64,000 nt of DNA, taken from positions 565,542 to 629,541 of the forward strand of contig JADKKF010000002.1 in assembly GCA_016720635.1 (NCBI GenBank), given 5' to 3'. The position numbers and the translations under genes were made by a program. Shown piece by piece: positions 33,615-42,411 of the stretch; position 1 is the stretch's first letter; each line of letters starts with the position of its first letter. Under the pieces are notes generated by a model. That model was not told where the DNA came from, did no database searches, and saw only the letters and a program-made list of their open reading frames with translations. Origin of the DNA: Saprospiraceae bacterium. GTDB lineage: Bacteria; Bacteroidota; Bacteroidia; Chitinophagales; Saprospiraceae.

Positions 33615-34526
33615 ATGTTATACTCAAACATTTTAGAAACCATTGGGAATACCCCACATGTTAAAATCAATAAATTATTCGGACAAGATTACCATGTATG
33701 GTCAAAGCTTGAAAGAACTAATCCTGGAGCCAGCATTAAGGATAGGATAGCTCTAAGTATGATTGAAACGGCTGAGAAAAAGGGTTTGCTAAACAGTGAA
33801 ACGGTCATTGTAGAGCCAACTTCTGGTAACACTGGGATTGGACTGGCCTTGGTGGCTGCGGTCAAAGGTTATAGGTTGATATTGGTGATGCCAGAGTCTA
33901 TGAGTGTGGAAAGGAGGCGTGTGATGGCCGTTTACGGTGCAGAACTTGTATTAACTCCTAGAGAAAAAGGCATGAAAGGTGCCATAGAGAAGGCGCAAGA
34001 AATTGCGAGCGAACATCCCAATTCTTGGATTCCACAACAATTTGAAAATGATTCCAACCCAGAAATTCATAGGACGACTACGGCATTGGAGATTTTGAAT
34101 GATTTTCCAGATGGATTGGATTATCTTATCACGGGTGTGGGAACTGGCGGCCATATCACGGGTGTGTCAGAAATACTGAAAAGCAAATTTCCAAACCTAA
34201 AGGTTTATGCAGTAGAGCCTGAGTTGTCTCCAGTCCTTAGCGGAGGTAGCCCAGGGCCGCATCCTATACAAGGGATTGGAGCTGGATTTGTTCCTAAAGT
34301 TTTGAATACTGATATTTTCGATGGGGTCATCCAAGTTTCTAAAGACAGTGCCTTTGAATATGCCAAAAGAAGTGCACTCGAAGAAGGTATTTTTATTGGA
34401 ATTTCTTCGGGAGCGTCTCTAGCTGCCATCGCTCAAAAAATTCACGAGTTTCCAAAAGGGAGTCGCATTTTGACATTTGCATACGACACCGGAGAAAGAT
34501 ATTTGTCTATTGAAGGACTGTTCTAG
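33615..34526 (+). CDS. cysK: Cysteine synthase (O-acetylserine sulfhydrylase)
   Basis: 303 residues. PLP lysine in NPGASIKDRIA, the substrate loop PTSGNTGIGLAL, phosphate cradle GVGTGGHITGV, and the C-terminal GISSGASLAAIA. Combines O-acetylserine with sulfide. Its C-terminus ends near GERYLSIEGLF as in CysK; CysE normally docks its C-terminus in the CysK active site. Follows cysE in the same transcript; no terminator hairpin is apparent in the gap before 34702. Confidence 0.96.
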   Translation: MLYSNILETIGNTPHVKINKLFGQDYHVWSKLERTNPGASIKDRIALSMIETAEKKGLLNSETVIVEPTSGNTGIGLALVAAVKGYRLILVMPESMSVERRRVMAVYGAELVLTPREKGMKGAIEKAQEIASEHPNSWIPQQFENDSNPEIHRTTTALEILNDFPDGLDYLITGVGTGGHITGVSEILKSKFPNLKVYAVEPELSPVLSGGSPGPHPIQGIGAGFVPKVLNTDIFDGVIQVSKDSAFEYAKRSALEEGIFIGISSGASLAAIAQKIHEFPKGSRILTFAYDTGERYLSIEGLF

Positions 34527-34690
34527 GATTGATTGAACATTGATAAAGACTCATTCTGAGAGGTGTACATTGGATTGGTAGAAAATGGTATTTATCAGTT
34601 ATTTAGTATCATTGTAAAAAGTAACTACCCTTGGATTTTGGGTACAATTTAATTGGCTTAGTTATGACCAAATAAATCATATTAATTCAG

Positions 34691-34698
34691 TAGTTTTG
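34691..34698 (+). promoter_or_regulatory. -7 box directly before the acyltransferase start
   Basis: TAGTTTTG, three bases before the ATG at 34702, predicting a leaderless transcript. No clear -33 TTTG at the expected spacing. Confidence 0.45.
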
Positions 34699-34701
34699 TG
34701 G

Positions 34702-35559
34702 ATGGATTTTATTGTATATCTCCTTACTCGTGCCTTTATAGGATTGGTTTGGTTAATACCGTTCAGATTGATGTATATTCTTTCGGATGGTTTGGCATAT
34801 TTTATGTGTTATGTCCTTAAGTATCGAAGGAAAATAGTTGAAGGCAATCTCAAACGGTGCGGGATAGAAATTCCCCAATTGGTGGATGTGTATAAAAACC
34901 TGTGTGACATTGTCTTGGAAAGTTTGAAAACTCCCACCTTATCTGATACTGCATTGAGTGAAAGATACGTGATGAAAGGTATCGAAATATGCAATAATTA
35001 CAATAAGGAGAATATTTCTTTTGTCATAGCTGGCGCGCATATGTCCAATTGGGAATGGGCAGTTTTGAAATTTCCGATGATTTATAAAGGTAGAACATCC
35101 GGGGTTTACAAGCCACTCAATAATAAGTATTTGGAAACGTATTTTTCAAAAGTACGATCGAGGACAGGTATGGGATTATTGGCCATGAAAGGATCTTTTG
35201 AAGTAATGCTGAAAGAGTCTCGTCCAAGTAGTTTTATATTGGTTTCAGATCAAAATCCCTCTAATGTTAAAAGAGCACATTGGGTAGATTTTTTTGGAAA
35301 TGACACAGCCTGTCTGCATGGGATGAGTGAACTGGCATTTGAGAAGAAAATTCCTATTGTTTATTTTGAAACAATGAGGGATCGCCGCGGTTATTATACA
35401 TTGACTTTATCAAAATTGGTAGATGCTGACACGGATATGAAGCCCGTCGAGATAACGCAGCTTTTTATGAAAAGAGTAGAAAAGTCCATATTGAAGCAAC
35501 CTGCCAATTGGCTTTGGACACATAAAAGATGGAAACACAAGCGAAAAAACATAGTTTAA
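34702..35559 (+). CDS. Lipid A biosynthesis acyltransferase (LpxL/HtrB family)
   Basis: 285 residues from the ATG at 34702 (a TTG at 34696 is also in frame). N-terminal membrane anchor, then the acyl-transfer motif GAHMSNWEWAVLKFP (H-x4-E) near residue 112, SGVYKPLNNKYLETYFSKVRSRTGMGLL, ILVSDQNPSNVKRAHWVDFFG and the end PANWLWTHKRWKHKRK. Adds secondary acyl chains to lipid A or ornithine-type lipids at the inner membrane. Normal length for the family. Confidence 0.93.
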   Translation: MDFIVYLLTRAFIGLVWLIPFRLMYILSDGLAYFMCYVLKYRRKIVEGNLKRCGIEIPQLVDVYKNLCDIVLESLKTPTLSDTALSERYVMKGIEICNNYNKENISFVIAGAHMSNWEWAVLKFPMIYKGRTSGVYKPLNNKYLETYFSKVRSRTGMGLLAMKGSFEVMLKESRPSSFILVSDQNPSNVKRAHWVDFFGNDTACLHGMSELAFEKKIPIVYFETMRDRRGYYTLTLSKLVDADTDMKPVEITQLFMKRVEKSILKQPANWLWTHKRWKHKRKNIV

Positions 35560-35570
35560 CATTAAAATAA

Positions 35571-36584
35571 ATGGATAAAAATAAAATCAATTGGATGAAA
35601 TATGGTGCTTTTGCATTAGCACTGTTGGTGAGTTCTTGCTGGTCGAACAAAAAGGAGCGAGTAATGCCCGCCTTTCCTCCAGCCACCAAAAAGCAGGTTT
35701 CGATTCCTCGATTTGACGATTCTTTGGCATACTCGTATGTCGCAAAACAAGTATCCTTCGGCCCAAGAGTGCCCGGCTCTCCAGGTCATAAAGCATGTAA
35801 GGCTTGGATCATTGAATATGCCAAATCACTTGGATTAGAGGTTCACGAGCAGAATTTTGAGGCAAAAACGTATTACAAACAGAATCTTCCAGCAACGAAT
35901 ATCATCATAAGTATAAATCCTACGCACAAGCGGAGAGTATTGCTAGGAGCACACTGGGATACAAGGCATATTAGCGATAAAGATCCCGATCCAAACAATA
36001 AGAATAAGCCACTTCTCGGTGCTGATGATGGAGGAAGTGGAGTCGGAGTGCTGCTGAGCCTCGCCAAGACGCTTAAAGAGAATCCGATCGATTTAGGGGT
36101 GGATATCATCTTGTTTGATGCAGAAGATTTGGGCGAAGATGGCGGGCAAAATGAATTGAGCTGGTGTTTAGGATCGCAATATTGGGCTGAAAATCTTCAT
36201 GTTGAGGATTATTGGGCGATGTATGGCATCCTTCTCGATTTGGTAGGTGCGCCCAACCCTAGATTCTCAAGGGAGGGATATTCTATGAATTTTGCTCCAG
36301 AGTTGACCAATAAAATATGGTCGTTGGCTAGAAGCATGAACCTTGGAAACTCCTTCGTGGCTGCCGAGATAGGAGGCATAACCGATGATCACGTATATGT
36401 CAATAAAATTGCAAAAATCCCGATGGTGGATATAATCAATGTACCGGGCTTAGAAAATCAATTTTTTCCAGCCCACCATCATACCCAAAAGGATGATATG
36501 ACGGCGATCGATAAGAACTCTTTGAGAATTGTAGGACAGCTTGTTACAGCGATCATATATCAAGAATCTGGAGGGATGTTTTAA
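35571..36584 (+). CDS. M28 family zinc peptidase / glutaminyl cyclase-like lipoprotein
   Basis: 337 residues. The start carries a lipoprotein-type signal (FALALLVSSCWSNKK). Zinc-site motifs: LLGAHWDTRH (His), GADDGGSGVGVLLSLA (Asp), ILFDAEDLGEDGG (Glu pair), GGITDDHVYVNKI and the late FFPAHHHTQKDD (His). The single-metal layout with WDTRH and a DDHV motif is characteristic of bacterial glutaminyl-peptide cyclases, which make N-terminal pyroglutamate; a generic aminopeptidase cannot be excluded. Periplasmic, lipid-anchored. Confidence 0.88.
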   Translation: MDKNKINWMKYGAFALALLVSSCWSNKKERVMPAFPPATKKQVSIPRFDDSLAYSYVAKQVSFGPRVPGSPGHKACKAWIIEYAKSLGLEVHEQNFEAKTYYKQNLPATNIIISINPTHKRRVLLGAHWDTRHISDKDPDPNNKNKPLLGADDGGSGVGVLLSLAKTLKENPIDLGVDIILFDAEDLGEDGGQNELSWCLGSQYWAENLHVEDYWAMYGILLDLVGAPNPRFSREGYSMNFAPELTNKIWSLARSMNLGNSFVAAEIGGITDDHVYVNKIAKIPMVDIINVPGLENQFFPAHHHTQKDDMTAIDKNSLRIVGQLVTAIIYQESGGMF

Positions 36585-36649
36585 AAAAAAGAAAAAAAAT
36601 ATTGTTTTTTTTATAAAAAAGCATAGCTTTGCACTCGCAAAATTTAGTT

Positions 36650-36720
36650 TGACCCTTGGTGTAACGGTAGCACAACAGTTTTTGGTTCTGTTTGTCAAGG
36701 TTCGAATCCTTGAGGGTCAA
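36650..36720 (+). tRNA. tRNA-Gln (anticodon TTG)
   Basis: 71 bases forming a full cloverleaf: acceptor TGACCCT (36650-36656) against AGGGTCA (36713-36719), discriminator A, T-loop GGTTCGAATCC, and an anticodon loop TTTTGGT giving TTG. The CCA end is not encoded. A short AT-rich leader separates it from the peptidase gene. Confidence 0.95.
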
Positions 36721-36727
36721 CAAAAAA

Positions 36728-36752
36728 GCTGGTCGAATAGACCGGCTTTTTT
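36728..36752. terminator. Bidirectional terminator after tRNA-Gln
   Basis: GCTGGTC (36728-36734) and GACCGGC (36740-36746) form a 7-bp stem with a GAATA loop, flanked by A6 on the left and T6 on the right, so it can serve both the tRNA and the converging permease gene. Confidence 0.85.
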
Positions 36753-36755
36753 ATT

Positions 36756-38009
36756 TTAAGGAATCGGTGAGCCGTGAGGATCTTGTCGTGGAAAATCCAA
36801 AAACTCTTCCAATTCTTTGAGGTATTCCTCCGTCATTACATGTTCTAATCCTTCTGCCTCTCTATGAATTTGGTCCTGTGCCATTCCCATTTTATTTACC
36901 ATGAATGTTTCCCACAGCCTGTGTGCTCGTATTATCCTTTCTGCAACAGCAAAGCCATTAGGGGTCAATTCTACTTTTTGGTTGGTATATTTGGTAAAGC
37001 CAAGATTCTTTATCTTAAATTGGGCATATTTTTTTGTAAAATAGGGCGCTTTTTGAGATTTCCAATAACCTTGAATTTCTAAGTCTGTGGTCGTTTCCCT
37101 TTTGTACATCCATTTCAAAAAATCCTCCGTAATGATCTTGGCATAGTGTTTTTGAGAAATGAAAAGCTTGGTCCAAAGACCTTTTTTGGGCGCAAAAAGG
37201 ACTGCTAATAGATAAATGCCTGTCGAAACCAATGCGATAGCAGGACCTGGAGTCGTCTCCAAATATATACTGAAGTATATCCCGAGAAACGCTGAGACAG
37301 CACCCAAAATACCTGAAATAACCAATACCCATGGCAATCTTTTTGCCAATAACAAAGCCGTACTACTAGGTGCAATCAGCATGGAGACCACCATGATAAC
37401 TCCTACCGTTTGTAATGCGGATACCACGACAAAGGAGAGCAACAACATAATGAAATAATGCATAAAGTCTTCTGGAATACCCAATGTATTGGCTACTTTG
37501 GGTTGAAAACTGCTGATAAAAAAATACTTATAAAAACTGACGATACACAGTATGACAAAGCCTAATATCAATGCTGAGACTTTCAAATCGAAGTCAGATA
37601 CGCCCAACACATTGCCAAAAAGAAAATCTTTGAGATCAAGATGAACACCCTGGGTTCTGCTCAAATACGAAATACCTATAACTCCCATGGCAAACATCGC
37701 CGAGAAAACAATTCCAATGGCGGCATCGCTCCTTGCTCCTGCTTTTTTCTGAAGCCATGTAATAGCAACAGCACACAATAACCCAGCGATGACAGCTCCT
37801 ATATAAAATCCTAAAACATTGTACCCCAGAAACAAATAGCTGACGACTATCCCAGGTAAAACCGCGTGGGATAAGGCATCGCCAAGCAATGACATATTGC
37901 GCAATGTAATAAAAGTGCCCAATATACCACAAGATACAGCAACCATGATAGAAGCCAGCAGCGCTCTCCAAGCCCAAGGATATTCCAAAAAGTCACGCAA
38001 TACTTCCAC
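36756..38009 (-). CDS. Metal ABC transporter permease fused to a DtxR/MntR-type regulator
   Basis: 417 residues. Residues 1 to about 270 form a ZnuB/MntB-type permease with about eight or nine helices, including TFITLRNMSLLGDALSHAVLPGIV, the family's coupling signature. Residues about 290-417 align with DtxR/MntR: ITEDFLKWMYKRE resembles the MEDYIEQIY helix start of MntR, a winged helix follows (VELTPNGFAVAERIIRAHRLWE), then the metal-binding helix HREAEGLEH and the end DFPRQDPHGSPIP. The MntR-site equivalents Asp296, His363, Glu386, Glu389 and His390 are present; the Glu11 equivalent is Lys299. No ABC ATPase or binding protein is adjacent. Confidence 0.92.
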   Translation of the reverse strand: MEVLRDFLEYPWAWRALLASIMVAVSCGILGTFITLRNMSLLGDALSHAVLPGIVVSYLFLGYNVLGFYIGAVIAGLLCAVAITWLQKKAGARSDAAIGIVFSAMFAMGVIGISYLSRTQGVHLDLKDFLFGNVLGVSDFDLKVSALILGFVILCIVSFYKYFFISSFQPKVANTLGIPEDFMHYFIMLLLSFVVVSALQTVGVIMVVSMLIAPSSTALLLAKRLPWVLVISGILGAVSAFLGIYFSIYLETTPGPAIALVSTGIYLLAVLFAPKKGLWTKLFISQKHYAKIITEDFLKWMYKRETTTDLEIQGYWKSQKAPYFTKKYAQFKIKNLGFTKYTNQKVELTPNGFAVAERIIRAHRLWETFMVNKMGMAQDQIHREAEGLEHVMTEEYLKELEEFLDFPRQDPHGSPIP

Positions 38010-38091
38010 TATATTTAGTCTAATCTAAAATGAAGATTCGTTAAATATAAATATTTTTTTTAAGCTAAAATGTAAATTTTTAATATGTTTT

Positions 38092-38099
38092 TAATTTTG
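38092..38099 (+). promoter_or_regulatory. Candidate -7 box upstream of the HTH protein
   Basis: TAATTTTG in the divergent gap between the permease and the HTH gene, 54 bases before the GTG start. Confidence 0.38.
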
Positions 38100-38153
38100 T
38101 AGTTGCATAAAATGCAAAAAATATTGTAATTTTCTTTTCTAAAATCATTTTTC

Positions 38154-39167
38154 GTGGAAACCATCGACTTTCAAAATAGTTTTTTATACAAAATATTAGG
38201 TCTATATCCCAAAAAATCTTCAGCCATAGACGATATGGGTGGTGTATTGTCTTTGAGTAAAGATGCCATATATAGAAGACTTAGAGGGGACTCTGTCTTG
38301 ACGCCGACAGAAATGGCAAGATTGGCGGTCAGATACAATATTTCGCTAGATGATTTGGTCCATCAAAGTGAAAATAGGGTCTTTTTTGATTTTAATGCAT
38401 TTAATCGCAAGATTGACAATGTTGAGGATTATATCGATGACCTTTTGTTGGGTTTGAAGAGGTTGACTTCGCTGCCCAAAATCCACTTATACTATCCAAC
38501 TTGTGAGATTCCAATATTTTATTATTGTTATTTTCCAGAGTTATTTTTTTTCAAGCTTTATGTGTGGGGTAGGACCCTCTGGCAAATGGAATACTTGATG
38601 AAAGTGCCTTTCTGTGCTAGCCATTTTTCGTTTTTTGTGCGGGAGAAGTCCTTAGCAACGATAAATGAGTACATGAAAATACCTTCCACAGAGCTTTGGA
38701 GTCTTAACATTTTTGACAATACGCTCAATCAAGTCGAATATCACGCAGAGAGCGGTTATTTTGCTAGAATTGAGGATGCTTTAGAGCTTTGTGATATGCT
38801 AAAACGAATAGCCAAGCATATGGAAAGTATGGCGGAAAGGGGTGAAAAGGTGGATTTAGAGGGAAATAAAATAGGTGCGTCTTTTACCCTATTCCAAAAT
38901 GAGATGATATATACCAATAATATGGTATTGGTGAAATCTGAAAATTACAGAGCGGTTCATAGTAGCTTTTGCAATCCCAATTTCATCACATCTGCCGATT
39001 CAAAGCTTTTTGAATATACTGAAAAATGGTTTAAATCCATTATCGCAAAATCAACTCCAATCGGCTCTATGGATGAAATGAATAGGAGCAAATTCTTTTC
39101 AAAGATTATTCAAAAAATAGATAGAGCTAAAATGCGTATAGAATCATTTAGTCAAGATTCTATATAA
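38154..39167 (+). CDS. Putative DNA-binding regulator with N-terminal HTH
   Basis: 337 residues, GTG start. The first ~75 residues contain an XRE-like helix-turn-helix: AIDDMGGVLSLSKDAIYRRLRGDSVLTPTEMARLAVRYNISLDDLV, where LSKDAIYRRLRG is the turn and recognition helix. The remaining ~260 residues are a soluble, aromatic-rich domain with no motif I recognise (FFKLYVWGRTLWQMEYLMKVPF, WSLNIFDNTLNQVEYH). This N-HTH plus large unknown domain recurs in Saprospiraceae-type genomes. It is divergent from the metal permease, so it could regulate it, but this is only positional inference. Confidence 0.7.
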   Translation: METIDFQNSFLYKILGLYPKKSSAIDDMGGVLSLSKDAIYRRLRGDSVLTPTEMARLAVRYNISLDDLVHQSENRVFFDFNAFNRKIDNVEDYIDDLLLGLKRLTSLPKIHLYYPTCEIPIFYYCYFPELFFFKLYVWGRTLWQMEYLMKVPFCASHFSFFVREKSLATINEYMKIPSTELWSLNIFDNTLNQVEYHAESGYFARIEDALELCDMLKRIAKHMESMAERGEKVDLEGNKIGASFTLFQNEMIYTNNMVLVKSENYRAVHSSFCNPNFITSADSKLFEYTEKWFKSIIAKSTPIGSMDEMNRSKFFSKIIQKIDRAKMRIESFSQDSI

Positions 39168-39342
39168 GCTTGGTTAAGCCAATGTATTAAGTTGTTGAGC
39201 CCGTGCTCAGGGTGCAACACTTGTCTAAATGTATAATATTGGTAAGGATCTAATTAAATTAAAGAAATTGTAATATAAAAATTCTATTAGCTTTGTAACT
39301 TTGCTAATATTCAAGCTTTAGGTTGTTGCCGAGGCTGTTTAT

Positions 39343-39430
39343 AAGCGCAAGAGGGATAGGAATGGTCGTCTGAAAGACGAGTCTCGTAGAGACCAAGGCC
39401 ATGAATAGCCCGTTCCATCCCTTGTGGATG
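39343..39430 (-). repeat. Structured dispersed repeat, copy 4 (minus orientation, shorter)
   Basis: On the minus strand it reads from CAAGGGATGGAACGG through GTCTC/GAGAC (hairpin 39381-39393) and CGTC/GACG (39367-39379) to CGACCATTCCTATCC and CTCTTGCGC. It shares GTCTC...GAGACTCG and CGACCATTCC with copy 3 and CTCTTGCGC with copy 2. It occupies the middle of the 310-base gap between the HTH gene and the YfhO family gene. Confidence 0.68.
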
Positions 39431-39477
39431 GACTTGCCCTCATCTTTACTTTTTTCAATTTTAAAAAACGCCATTTA

Positions 39478-41976
39478 ATGTCCAAAAAAATCGAGAAAAC
39501 AACGGAGAAACATGATATCGTAACGGAACCATCTAAAACACGACCTTGGCTACCGCATTTGGTGGCAATCGCCGTATTTGTGTTATCGTGTATCATCTAC
39601 TTTTACCCTCAACTACAAGGGAAAGTAATCTCCCAATCGGATATCGTCAACTGGCAAGGTGCCTCCCATGAAGCGCTGTCTTTTAAGGAAAAAACAGGAG
39701 ATGAGACGCTCTGGACCAACAGCATGTTCGGGGGAATGCCGACCTATCAAATATGCGCAGACTCTAACGAAAAGAACAGTCTCAAATACCTCAATTCGCT
39801 GTTAATGGGCTTTATGAATGCCCCAATAGGATTCTTTTTATGCGCCATGTTGGCTACGTATTTGGGGTTGATTTTGCTAGGAATATCGCCTTGGATAGCC
39901 ATGATTGCGGGAGTTTGTTTTGCGTTTTCGCCCTATACTATGATCCTATACGAGGCGGGGCACAACACCAAGATCAATACCATAGCTCTAAGTGGATTGG
40001 TACTTGCCGGAGTGATCATGACCTTTAGAGGTAGATTGGTGCTCGGGGGGATATGCTTCGCTGTGGGGATGGGATTGAGTCTATTGGCGAATCACGTTCA
40101 GATGACCTATTATCTGGGCATTATGGTAGCATTATACGGCATATTTAGATTGGTAAAAGCGATCAAATTGGGGATGGTACCAGCCTTCTTAAAACAATGT
40201 TTGGTACTCATATTTGGATTGTTGTTGGCGGTTTTAACCTCGTCGCTGAATCTATTCATGACTTATGATTATGCTAAGGATACGATACGCGGAGATGATA
40301 TTTTGACAAAGTCCACCGAAGGAAAGTCTTCTGGCGAGGTCAAAGGGTTAGACTGGGACTATGCCACTGATTGGAGCCATAGCCCTTTAGAACTGTTGAC
40401 GGTCGCGGTACCAGGTATCTTGGGTGGCAGTTCATCGGAAGAAGTTGGACCCAAGTCAGCTTTCGCACAAGAGTTAAGAGCGAAAGGATATGGTGGAGGA
40501 AAATCGATCCAAGCTCCTTTGTACTGGGGAGAGTTACCATTCACGAGTGGGCCTGTTTATTTTGGCGTAATTGCACTTCTGTTTTTTATATTGGGGGCTA
40601 TCGTAGTAAGAGGCAGCACAAAGTGGTGGCTGGTAGCGGCTACGCTGCTGACCATGTTGCTTTCACTTGGAAAAAATGCAGAATGGTTTACTAGGCTATG
40701 GTTTGACTATTTCCCGATGTATAGTAAATTTAGAGCTCCGAATTCCATCATGACGATTACGAGTATTTTTGCGATTTTCCTAGGAGCTTTCTTCTTAGAT
40801 GGTGTTCTCAAGAAGAAATATGAAAAGGAAACAATCCTAAAAGCGCTCAAATACGGCGGGGGCGCTCTTGTCGGCTTGTTGCTGCTATTGGGAATCTTTG
40901 GCCCTATGATGTTCTCATTTACGACAGCAGGAGACGCTAGGTATCAAGAGATGGGATTGGTACCTGCTTTGATCGATGACCGAAAATCTCTCTTGATGCG
41001 CGACGCATTCAAAGGACTATTTTTAGTTTTGGCAGCCTTGGGTTTGTTATGGGCATTTATACAAGAAAAAATAAAGTCCAACATATTTATCATAGGTTTG
41101 ACATTGCTTACGATCGTTGATTTATGGTCTATCGGAAAGAAATATCTAGATGCGGATCGATTTGTGTCCAAGAAAGAATCCGCCAGCAATACCGTGCCGC
41201 GTCCCGTAGATTTGGAAATAATGAAGGACACAGACCCCCACTATCGTGTATTGGATTATTCTATCAATACATTCAATTCAGCCCAATCTTCATATTTTCA
41301 CAAGACGATTGGCGGATATCATGCAGCCAAATTGCGTCGAATACAAGACGTTATAGAAAAGTATTTCAGCGGGGATAATTTCGGACTTACCGTTCCTTCT
41401 ATGCTGAATACGAAATATTTTATCATGCCTGGAGCTACTGAAAATGAGCCCCCTGTCGCTAAGCTCAATGAGTCTCATGCCGGCAATGCCTGGTTCGTGA
41501 GCGATTGGGTCATAGTGAGTACAGCCAATCAGGAATTAGACTCTATCGGTGGGATCATACCCAATAAAACTGCCATCATCCATGAAGAATTCAACGACTA
41601 TCTAAAGGGGATCAACCCGACAGATTCGAGCAGTTCCATCCGATTGACATCTTATGCACCGAACGAATTGAAATACGCCTCCAAGTCGGATAGCGAACAG
41701 TTGGCCGTTTTTTCTGAAGTTTGGTATCCGAAAGGCTGGGTAGCTACCATTGACGGCAAGGAAGTGCCTTATATTCGGGCTAATTATCTGCTGAGAGCAT
41801 TGAAAGTGCCAGCGGGAAGCCACGAGATCGTATTCAAATTTGAGCCGAAGGCTTATAGCCAGTTCAGTAGCTTAACGCTGCTTAGCTCATTGGCATTGCT
41901 TTTGCTCCTGCTCGGAACGATATATTACAGTTGGAATCACAAGCGGAAGGAAGAGAACTTGCCTTCTTGGTTTTAA
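39478..41976 (+). CDS. YfhO family membrane protein
   Basis: 832 residues from the ATG at 39478 (MSKKIEKTTEKHDI); the open frame reaches back to 39424 but that stretch belongs to a repeat. About a dozen membrane helices, the first at about 28-45 (FVLSCIIYFYPQL), a large luminal loop after it with QSDIVNWQGASHEALSFKEKTGDETLWTNSMFGGMPTYQ (the YfhO/GT-C-like acidic loop), and a C-terminal periplasmic beta-rich domain (YAPNELKYASKSDSEQLAVFSEVWYPKGWVATIDGKEVP). YfhO of Bacillus glycosylates lipoteichoic acid; in Bacteroidota the substrate is unknown but probably a lipid-linked glycan. Confidence 0.92.
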   Translation: MSKKIEKTTEKHDIVTEPSKTRPWLPHLVAIAVFVLSCIIYFYPQLQGKVISQSDIVNWQGASHEALSFKEKTGDETLWTNSMFGGMPTYQICADSNEKNSLKYLNSLLMGFMNAPIGFFLCAMLATYLGLILLGISPWIAMIAGVCFAFSPYTMILYEAGHNTKINTIALSGLVLAGVIMTFRGRLVLGGICFAVGMGLSLLANHVQMTYYLGIMVALYGIFRLVKAIKLGMVPAFLKQCLVLIFGLLLAVLTSSLNLFMTYDYAKDTIRGDDILTKSTEGKSSGEVKGLDWDYATDWSHSPLELLTVAVPGILGGSSSEEVGPKSAFAQELRAKGYGGGKSIQAPLYWGELPFTSGPVYFGVIALLFFILGAIVVRGSTKWWLVAATLLTMLLSLGKNAEWFTRLWFDYFPMYSKFRAPNSIMTITSIFAIFLGAFFLDGVLKKKYEKETILKALKYGGGALVGLLLLLGIFGPMMFSFTTAGDARYQEMGLVPALIDDRKSLLMRDAFKGLFLVLAALGLLWAFIQEKIKSNIFIIGLTLLTIVDLWSIGKKYLDADRFVSKKESASNTVPRPVDLEIMKDTDPHYRVLDYSINTFNSAQSSYFHKTIGGYHAAKLRRIQDVIEKYFSGDNFGLTVPSMLNTKYFIMPGATENEPPVAKLNESHAGNAWFVSDWVIVSTANQELDSIGGIIPNKTAIIHEEFNDYLKGINPTDSSSSIRLTSYAPNELKYASKSDSEQLAVFSEVWYPKGWVATIDGKEVPYIRANYLLRALKVPAGSHEIVFKFEPKAYSQFSSLTLLSSLALLLLLLGTIYYSWNHKRKEENLPSWF

Positions 41977-42001
41977 ATCATCGAAGTTATAATTATTTTT
42001 A

Positions 42002-42117
42002 GGGCGTCCCCATCCTCCGTCTTTTAGACGGGGATGGGCGCACTCTACATGGGTTCCGTCTCGTGGGGACGAGACTCGCGACTTGCAGCCGCGACCATTC
42101 CGATTGCTGACGCGGGG
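42002..42117 (+). repeat. Structured dispersed repeat, copy 3 (plus orientation)
   Basis: Starts GGGCGTCCCC. Strong hairpins: CCCATC...GATGGG with inner CCGTC/GACGG (42008-42037), perfect GTCTCGT/ACGAGAC (42058-42075) and CGCG/CGCG around 42077-42093. Ends CATTCCGATTGCTGACGCG. The positions of hairpins match copies 1 and 2 though the stem bases differ. Part of the 435-base gap 41977-42411. Confidence 0.8.
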
Positions 42118-42189
42118 ATAGGAAAAACTAATAAAGAAGGTTTAAAAATCACTGATCGTCACAGTTTGTAGCTGCGATGCCATACATTA

Positions 42190-42223
42190 GGAATTTGTGA
42201 TTCCACTAGCTCTGACCCAGAGC
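42190..42223. repeat. Two adjacent perfect hairpins (possible second repeat unit)
   Basis: GGAAT-TTGTG-ATTCC (42190-42204) and GCTCTG-ACC-CAGAGC (42209-42223), about 75 bases after copy 3. They look like a REP-type unit, but no second copy is in the window. Confidence 0.55.
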
Positions 42224-42411
42224 GAAGTCTCAGATTTAAACCAACATGGATAGGTTGAGCAACAGTTATGGATGTTATAGCCAGTTTTTTAGTCAGCATA
42301 TGGAATGCGCCAAATTGATGTAGCTTTTTTTGCTAATTCGTTTTGTCTATTGTCCAAGGTCGTGGGATTCCAATCATTTCTCACTTTTGGCGAACTGTGA
42401 TGGGCGCTTTT

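Noticed and set aside
39424..39477. N-terminal extension of the YfhO family protein
   Set aside because: The extra codons lie next to and within a repeat copy and do not match the family; ATG 39478 is the better start.
6019..42117. The structured repeats as CRISPR arrays
   Set aside because: Copies are single, tens of kb apart, and not separated by regular spacers; no cas genes are present.
42224..42411. Terminator or small RNA in the rest of the gap before the PIN toxin gene
   Set aside because: Only weak GC-poor stems are visible and no promoter box or ORF supports a transcript.
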